Positions 42,501 to 51,500 of a stretch of 64,000 nucleotides of DNA are shown piece by piece (position 1 is the first letter of the stretch; every line of letters starts with the position of its first letter). This DNA comes from Lateolabrax maculatus. Taxonomy: Eukaryota > Chordata > Actinopteri > Acropomatiformes > Lateolabracidae. The translations under genes and the position numbers were made by a program. Below the pieces are notes generated by a model that saw only the letters and a list, made by a program, of their open reading frames with translations, did no database searches and was not told the origin of the DNA. The stretch spans positions 6,974,501-7,038,500 of the forward strand of contig CM062200.1 of assembly GCA_031216445.1 (NCBI GenBank), given 5' to 3'.

Positions 42501-45500
42501 ATAACGGCATCTGCCAGACTCACGAGCAACAGTGTATTACACTGTGGGGTCAAGGTATGTTGAAGGCCTCCAGGCTGCCCGCCCATGAATAGTTCAGTAA
42601 TGGTCGCCAGATTTTTCACATGTTTCATTGTGCGTTGTAGGAGCAAAACCAGCTCCGGGCATTTGCTTTGAAAGGGTCAACTCAGCAGGAGACCCCTATG
42701 GCAACTGTGGCAAGGATTCAAAAGGCTCCTTTGCCAAATGTGCAGCACGGTAAGACCTGATGTCCCCATAGAAACTAATGAATGCATTTAATTGTATGTC
42801 AATTGTGGGATGCAGCGAAGGGCATATACTGTAGTTGCTCTGCATTAATACGTTGTCTGTGTGAGGATAACTGAACACAGCCAATTGGTTACAGCCTCAG
42901 AAATGTGAGAATTTTTCCTCTGTTTTATGTCCTTATAATTGTTTGTGTATTTGTCCATTGGTTGGATAAACAAGCAATTTAAAGACGTCACTTGGGCTTT
43001 TGTCATAATTTTCTGACATTTTATAAATAACAATTAATTGCAGCCCTAATTGAAGTTAAAGAGTCACTTGGTGAAATGCAGCAAGTTCCAAAATCTCTCA
43101 GGTTATGGTCTGAAAACAGTACAAACAAGCTGTCTGTTCGGCAGTTTCCCTAATTGGACAGCAAGAGTAAAAGAAAAAATAACTGCATATATATATATAT
43201 ACACATTTGGGAAAACAATGACATGTTATTCAATTATCACAGTGTTATTCTCCCTGTTGGTTATTCTGTTTACAGAGATGCTAAATGCGGCAAAATCCAG
43301 TGTCAAGGAGGAGCTAACCGCCCAGTAATTGGTACCAACGCTGTTTCCATAGAAACCAACATCCCCTTGCAGGAAGGGGGAAGGATACTGTGCCGAGGTA
43401 CACATGTCTACTTGGGTGATGACATGCCCGACCCCGGCCTGGTCCTGATGGGGACCAAGTGTGGAGATGGAATGGTAAGAGCTGAGCCCTGTGACGGTTG
43501 AATGCAGCCAGTATAGATGCACATGGAAAACACAAATCAATCTGATGTTCAACTGACTCGTTAGCAGTGGTGGAAAGTGACAAAGTATATTTACTCAAGT
43601 ATTGTACCTAAGTACAATATTCAGGCACTTGTACTCATATAATGTTTTGCCACTTTTTATTTCTACTCCACTACGTTTGTCTGATGACTGGGTTTGGTTG
43701 CTTTGCAAATTAGGATTTTACAGTGATGATCAGTTTATTAAATTTGATCTTGTTATGGATTAAGCTACCAAACATTATATAAAGAATTAGCATCAGCTAA
43801 TACCATAATACTGTATCATTCACTCTATTGAATAATATGGCTCTATTCTCTCTATTTATGATATAATTAAAACTTGTAAAGCAGTTTTCAAAGCCTGGGT
43901 TACAAAGTGCTTCACAGTTACAGATGATAAAAAATACAGTCAGTGTGAAGAAAATCTTAGAGCTGGTTCACTCTAACATGAAGTTTCAGGAGACCTGGAT
44001 GTCTTACGCAGGAATATTTAGTGAAGCTCGATCGAGGAGAAATAGGGAAACACCACGTGCAAATCACAGCGTACTGCTACTCAGATCTGAAGATGGTGTC
44101 CTGAAGCTCAGTATTTAACCTTCCCCAGACCTGCTAAGTTCCTAAACTACCGACACAGCTGGAGCGTCCAGCGCGTGCTTGGCATCTCTGTTTACTGAAC
44201 TTTATCGATCATCAGTGTGGATGCTCATAACGTTGTCGTTATGGTGATCTTTTTAGTTATAGTTCTTGGTGTGGACCTTTAAATCATTTTGTATATGATG
44301 AGTTTACAATTGATCATTTTTTTTCAAGTTCACCTTAATGCAATACTGACCTGCCCATACTGTATGAACAGTGACGGACTTATGGGTTGCTGTAGTCATT
44401 CCTCCTGATTTTTGACCAACTTTTATTTGACTCACTCAGACTGCTGAAGCCTCATAATGCTCTAGCTGAACTTGAGAATGCATTTTTGCACAGAATGAGG
44501 ACTGCAGATTTAGTCTCCCATCCGCACATTACAGCAGCCAAAAACTGTCTCAGCGTGTATGGGCATGTGAGCATTGTTTTAAGACTGACTTGAAAAAAAT
44601 GTGAATCTACCCTCTAAGAGAAGGGTTTGAATGCCTCTACCACCACTACTAAATATTAATGGTAGCTAGCTATTGCCCAAATGCTGGGAAATAAGAGTGG
44701 AAAAAGTGATGTGGAGTGATCCGCCATGACTAAGACGGTCTAAGAAGTTCCTCAGGGTGTGTCTTCTTGTCATTTCAGACTTGCACGACCTCAAACACTT
44801 AATTGACTTACCATTATTCAGTCTGTTTGGCATCTTCCAGTGGTCATCAATTCAGCCATTGGTCACTTCAATGGTACAGTTACTCCATTTAGTCTAATTT
44901 ACTTCTCTATGAGCCTCCACCCTTGAGGAGGATCCAGCCCTCGTCTGTCAGGGGATCTGGCAGTACTCTCTGTGCCCAGTGATGCCAAGTTCATCTTCAC
45001 TTTCAGCCTGGATATACTTGGGTGCGGTGTCTTTAAGGAGCCCACAGTCCACATCATATGACTTTTAAAGAGCAGCAAATACATTCTTGATAAATCCCAG
45101 CGTTAACATAATTATATTTCATGCTGTGCTATTTTATAGCTGAAGTGGTTTTTCGGTGGCAAATTCAGAGAAATAGAAAGCTAAAACTGTTGGTCTTTTC
45201 CCTTAAAAGATTAAAGGGTTTAGAATATTACTGAAATGCTCTATGAGCTCACACTGTCAATTTTTAATGTCTTTGTCTGCTTCAGATGTGTCTGAATCGT
45301 CAGTGTCAGAACGTCAGTGTTTTTGGTGTACATGAGTGCTCAGCCAAGTGCAGTGGTCGAGGGGTGAGTACAGTACCTTTCATCCAATTTCAGTGTTGTG
45401 AAGGCCTGATGTGATAGTTGTTTAGCTCAAACCAGTCCCCATCCAGATTAAGTGTTTACTTAACATCCCATTCCTCCCTCACACAGAAGCTCATTTTAGC

Positions 45501-48500
45501 TCTAATATGTTTAAAATGCCCAGTATACGGTGGGTAGGGAGCGATCACAGTGCCTTGCAATCAATCATTCTGGTTGCCGAAAGGTTCAATCAATTAGATA
45601 TAATGACTTCATTTATGCTCAGCTTAAAGTGCCATTCATCATAGTCTCAAGCAGTCGTCCTTGTCCCCAAAACTGTGTTGAAATCTGAAGGCCAGGCTGT
45701 TTTTGGCCAAACGCTAAGAGCAGTGACACACAGTTTGACTTTGAGCTGGGGAGCATGGATATTGGATTTTTCTTAAATGCCACCCATCATACATCTATGG
45801 GTGGTCCTGTTTGAGAATGAAGTATTTGGCTTTGAGGTATTACCCTTAGATTTACTGGAAGGTCCCAGAGACTTTGACTATGACTGTTAAAGTTGTTCCT
45901 TCATCATAGCCACAGAGGAAACTGTTTTGAAGTCTCTTAAAATGAAACATCTCCAGTTATTATATGGTCATATTTGTTTGTCTAGTTCCAATTAAGACCT
46001 ATCTATAAAGCTCTGAGAACTGTTTTACTCACAGAAATAAAAGGATCCTCTAGGAGACAGGGCACCCTTGCATGCACAGATTAGATCAAGATGTTGCCTT
46101 GGAAAGAGGCCCTCACCTGCTCCTTATTACCCTGCTGGGGAATCCTCTTAGCCTTTACAATTCCTCTACTCTGCAGGACAGGAAGACAAGAGCGAGAAGA
46201 TAAAAATGTGGTACAAGGCAAAAAGTCTGCTCAGGTTTTTATATCAGACGTCTTTCCCATGTGGAGCCAAGCAGTGCAGGCATCCAATTCCATAAACATA
46301 GCTCATTTATCACCCATTAAGTGTAGCGCTGTTACTTGGTGAGTGCAGAAGCTGCATATCAAAGGAGTGTATTGTTAGGCAAATACTCAAACTTACCATG
46401 ACATGATGATGACTGCATTTTGTGCTCATCTAACAAGTAATTGTACTTTTAATTTACTACAGGTGTGCAACAACAACAAGAACTGTCACTGTGAGGCTCA
46501 CTGGGCGCCTCCATTCTGCGACAACGCAGGTTTGGGAGGGAGTGTGGACAGTGGCCCCGTCAGATTAGCAGGTAAGTCTGGGGCATGGAATGTATGAGCT
46601 TTTCAACAGAAATATATCAATGGCTCATGCTCAGGAACAAAGTGAATCGGAGGAGCCCTGAAACTAACTATTTTTTTCCTCTGCAGAAAACCATAGGGTA
46701 TTTCACAACATTAAAACATAAAAAATGTAAAAGTCTTCAGAAATGTTTACAGATACTTTCAGTACAGAAGACTTTTGTCTTTGTGACTACGTATTATTTC
46801 CACGTGTGTTTCTGAGCAGACAGCAGAACTCTGACAGTGGGCATCCTGGTGGCTCTCCTCATTGTCCTGGGAGCTGGCCTGATCATCTGCATCAAGAGAA
46901 AAACTCTACTGGGCCTGCTCTTCACCAATAAAAAGAACCCAATTGAGAAGCTCAGGTGCTTTTTCAGGACACACTAATTAAATCATTTGTAAATATCATA
47001 GAAGATATATAATTTCTTCTTTAAATTCCAGATCAGTAAGCACTGCAATCAGCGGACCATCTGCTCCTAACCAGCCTCCATCAGTGAGCACAACTTCTCC
47101 ATCTCGACCGGCCCCGCCTCTGCCACACAGCGCCACCATCTTCAAGGTCACTAGATCTCACATCTTTGCTTGACAGGCCCACTAAAAACACACAGATCTT
47201 TTTGCATCTTTTGCAGATAAACAAGACTTTTGTACAGTATCTAACTCAAACAAATGGAGGATCACCAGCAGATGATCCATGGTATAATATTATTCACATA
47301 TCATTCTAAGCAGGATTGACTTGTTGCTTTCGCACAAATGGCAGCTCATTCAAAACCAGTTAAATCATCCCTCTCTATGTGTCTATATGTGGACATGTGG
47401 AAGAGGTAGTGATTATGGAGTCTGCGGTGAGCATTGTGTTAGCCACACTTGAATACATTTATTGTCATTAACAGCTGTCTGTTAGGAGAGAAATTGATTT
47501 ATCTGCGTTTCCCACATGAAGAATATTGATGTGGCATCTTATTGAGATATACAGTTATCCTGTTACTGATAATTGCAAGACAGAGCAGGAATCTTGCTGT
47601 AATGACTTGTGTGCCTACATGACTGTATGCCTTAACTACTTTATTACTGTCCTGACATGCACTGAAATGAAAAGAGACCTGTGATCGATTGAGTTAGGGG
47701 TGCTGAAATAGGAGGAGCTGTGTCAGAATTGACATTTTTGCTGCATGGTTGCAGACGAGTGAGGCAAGCTGTTGCGCATTACTAGATTGGTGTTTTCAGT
47801 TAGTAGCATGAGGTTTTCATTTGGTAAGAAGAGAAAGGATGTAAGGCTGTTTGATGTTAAGCACAGTGCAGGTGAGGTCATATTCCAGTTGTCGGGACCT
47901 GTGCTCAACCGGCGCATGAGTGCATGTGTGTGCGCCTTTGTATGTGTTACATTGTGTGTTTTTGGGCTGTCCACATCTGGCCAGGTCCACATATACTAGG
48001 CAGACTCTTTATATTATATATATATAATGTCTGATCTGTCTCATAAGGAGTGTTTGTGGGCTCTTTAGCTATGTCCACCTTTGAATGAGGCCAAGCAGGG
48101 TGCTTATGGCACAGTGTTGGTCTTTCCTTTTCATAGGTAACCTGAAGAGGAGTTGGGGAATAGTGTGCATGCAAGTGGGAGCGTTTGATTTGTACATATC
48201 TGACAGCATCGGGAAGAACGGCAGAGGAAGAGGAGGAGGATAACGTGACTGTTTCTGATACGAAGCAGACAGTTTCTCTTCTGACTGACTCTTCTGCTTC
48301 TGTCTTTCATCTTTTCTGCAGCCTCCCCACAGGGGGCCAGAGGCGGTGCTCCCACCGGCACACTACCCCTCCCACAGCCTGCGCAGACTGCCACAGTGCC
48401 CTCCGGTTCACCTCAGCCACCCCGTCCCTCTGTCTCTCACCCTGTCCCTCTCCCCTGGTCCCGGGCAGCCGAGGCCCCCGGTGCCCCCACCTCACATCCA

Positions 48501-51500
48501 CGTTGCCCCCAGGGGGGCGTCTTTTCGCAGTGCGTCACGCCATAACTCTTGCAGGATGGTCATGGTGAGTGAGTTCCCTGTTCCCTCAGTTGGAAACATT
48601 TTATTTGATGATGTTACTCACTGTAATTTCTCCACTTGGTCTGGGGAGCTTTTAGTCACTACTACAGCCTATAATACCTAACCAGGGAAATTATGTTGTT
48701 CAATGCACCCTCAGACGGGTGTTGTGATCTAGACCGTTTTCATGGTTCTTTTGTGTCCTATATAGTATATGCATTTTGACAGTTATGCACAGTCTCATAA
48801 AATAACGAGGTTAACCCAGGAGCTAGCGTCATCCAAGCGAGACCTCAATTCTACAATACAAACCACCACATAAATAATGAAAATGGAGCCAGACTTGCAG
48901 AGGGAGGAGACGGAAAAGATGAAACAGCAACTGGAGTGAGCAAGTATGTCCAAATATCACAGGGTGGTAAATTTGCTGCCACTAGTATTCCATGGAGTTT
49001 AGTTATGGCATTGCAGGCTGTCAGAGTTGAGGGGAAGAGAAAGCCAGAGGTTCCTGGTGTTAAACCCCCTCTCACTCAGTGATTCTCAAAGACTCTTATT
49101 TGCCTTTAATCCGGTTTGACTTGTACTCTGGGGGAAAGTGAGGTGGAGAGACCCAAAGAGCGAGAGGATCCAAAAGACAGAAAGACAAAGTGATAAAAAG
49201 ACTTGAGATAATGAGTGAATCAGTCGATAAGTCTGAGATTATATTACATTTTTTAATTATTTTTTAAAGCAGAAACTGCAAGCATTCGCTGGTTCAAGTC
49301 TATCAAACATGTGGATTTTTTTTTTTTCTATCTAATATTATTGTAAATAAAATACCTGTTAGTTTTGGAGTGTTGGGCAGACAAAACAAGCATTTTTTCC
49401 GACTTTTTTATTCATTAATCGACAAATAAATTGAGAGATGAATAACTAATAAAAATGATCATTAGTTGCAGCCCTAAATGAAAGTGCAAATGACTAAAAA
49501 AAAAGAGAAGGACAAAATGCGCATGAAAAATCCGCAGTTCCAGCCTGAGTTGACTGTAATTTATGTGAAAGATTGCAGTCTTTAAGGACCGTACTGAAAA
49601 TGACGCCACAGGGGATCTTAGGTCAGAGCGATGCCACACCAGTATCAGGCTAATTAGAGGTGTGTTAAACAGATAATGACATTCTAGTCTTGTCCAGATT
49701 AATGGTGGGTTCACAGAGGAGGTCTGGCTTTAAAACACAATGCAGCTCTGGAGCTTCTAAACATTATGACAGCATATGATGGAATATATCAGCATTACTT
49801 AGAGAGTGTTACATAATCACTCCTTCAGTTTTCGCTGATAGATATTTTTCATAATGTTCTATTACTGTACTTATTCTTACTTATTTATCAATTTCAACCC
49901 TCCCATTTAGAATTTATAAGCACTATATAAACATTTCACAAAGTAAAGTGTTACCACGGACATCATTGTGATCATTGTGTTGAATAGTTAGTTGTCATCT
50001 GCAGTTCCTTTGCAGCTTGGTGTAGAAAAAAGAAAAAGAAAATAAAGCACATAAAACAAAGTACAGCACAATTGAAAATTGTCTTCTAAAAACATATATT
50101 ATGTGATTTGCTTTAGAATATTCACTTTAGTTTCCAGAGCCATTTAAAGAAGGAACTCCGTTTAGTTTTACAAACGTTCTTGGTTCATATCATACACCTG
50201 CATAACAGGTGAAGTGCAGCAGCTCTTGGCAGTGTTTCGACTTCAGGAAGTAGATTTTCCCTCTCAGCTGTTCCTATTTAATGTCAAAGTGTGAAACTGA
50301 AAGTGATGCCTGTTGGCAGAACACTTCACCGACAGTATCTTTAGCAGCTGCTTGGCAGCTCCGAGACGTTGACAAAGCCCTTTTTTCTCCCCACAGTGAA
50401 AGCTCTCTGCTGGGGGCATGGAAGCATTGTCTAATGGGGGAGTTTCACCTGATGGAGCCAGTACGTTTTTAGACAGACTTGGCTTTGTGAGACGCAGGTT
50501 TAGTTATTCTAAGCTGCGGTAACAGTTTGTGCCTTTTAATCACCTTATCAGACATGCTCTTTTCATTTGCCTGCATTTCACATCCCTACGATTTGATACT
50601 GTTCTGATATTTTTGGATGGAGTCGCTGGCCTCATTGCATGACAGTACTGGCTGTCAATGTGATGAATTAATAGCAGTACTTCAATAGTGTAAATTATCA
50701 TGATACTTAACCTTATGGATAGAAAAGAGAGACATATCCTGCATTAGAGACTTCACTGACATCTTACAGTTTCATTATTAAATTAAGGCATCAAATTTGA
50801 CTTTGACAAAGGAATGATGTTTGGAATCGGCAGACCTGATTCCATGGGTGAGTGAGGTTTGAGGTTCTGTTGTTTGGCTCGTTCCTCTCTGATGTTTGAG
50901 GAGGCTTCTCTCCAACCGAGGACAAGAGGAGGAAGTGAATGGAGACCAGATGGGGGCTAGGTAGCAGGCCTTTATCATGATCTCAGTCTTCTAGAGAAGA
51001 TTAAAACCACATGACAGTCCCTCTCATCGCAAGTTGCTCAGGCAGGGCTGCCCTGATGCCCATGAGAGGAGGACGTGACAAGCAGGCCTGAGCTACAATT
51101 GTCTGACTGTGAGTGCCACCTGGTGGAGATTCTCAGTTATTATTCTCGTGTGTGTTCTTTGTCAGGAGTTGGAGAAGCCCAGTCCTCCACAGAAACCACT
51201 TCCCGCTGATCCGAGGAGCTCTCGTCTCATTCGAAGTCCCTCTGTGGCGCAGGGCCACACTGTGGTCCAAGGCCCCTCTACTGTTCGTGGCCCTGCACCA
51301 ATACCTGGTGTACCCAGACCCGTGCGCCCTGTCCCACACCCCAAGAGGTGAGTTCCAACCTTCACCAGATTTATTTAATAACAACATTGAAAGGTTATTT
51401 TACATATTTGTATCACTTTTCTCCCTCCTCTAGACCCAATCCCAAGCAACCTCCAACTCTACCAAAGCCTTGCATAGTTGCCAACATCAAATACAGGAGC

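Noticed and set aside
44631..44651. CCACCACTAC as the far end of the hAT-like element starting at 43567
   Set aside because: Match to the terminal repeat is poor and no 8-bp flanking duplication is present.
46927..46932. AATAAA inside the adam12 membrane exon as a poly(A) signal
   Set aside because: It is simply the codons for Asn-Lys in the conserved FTNKK sequence, and downstream tail exons are clearly coding.
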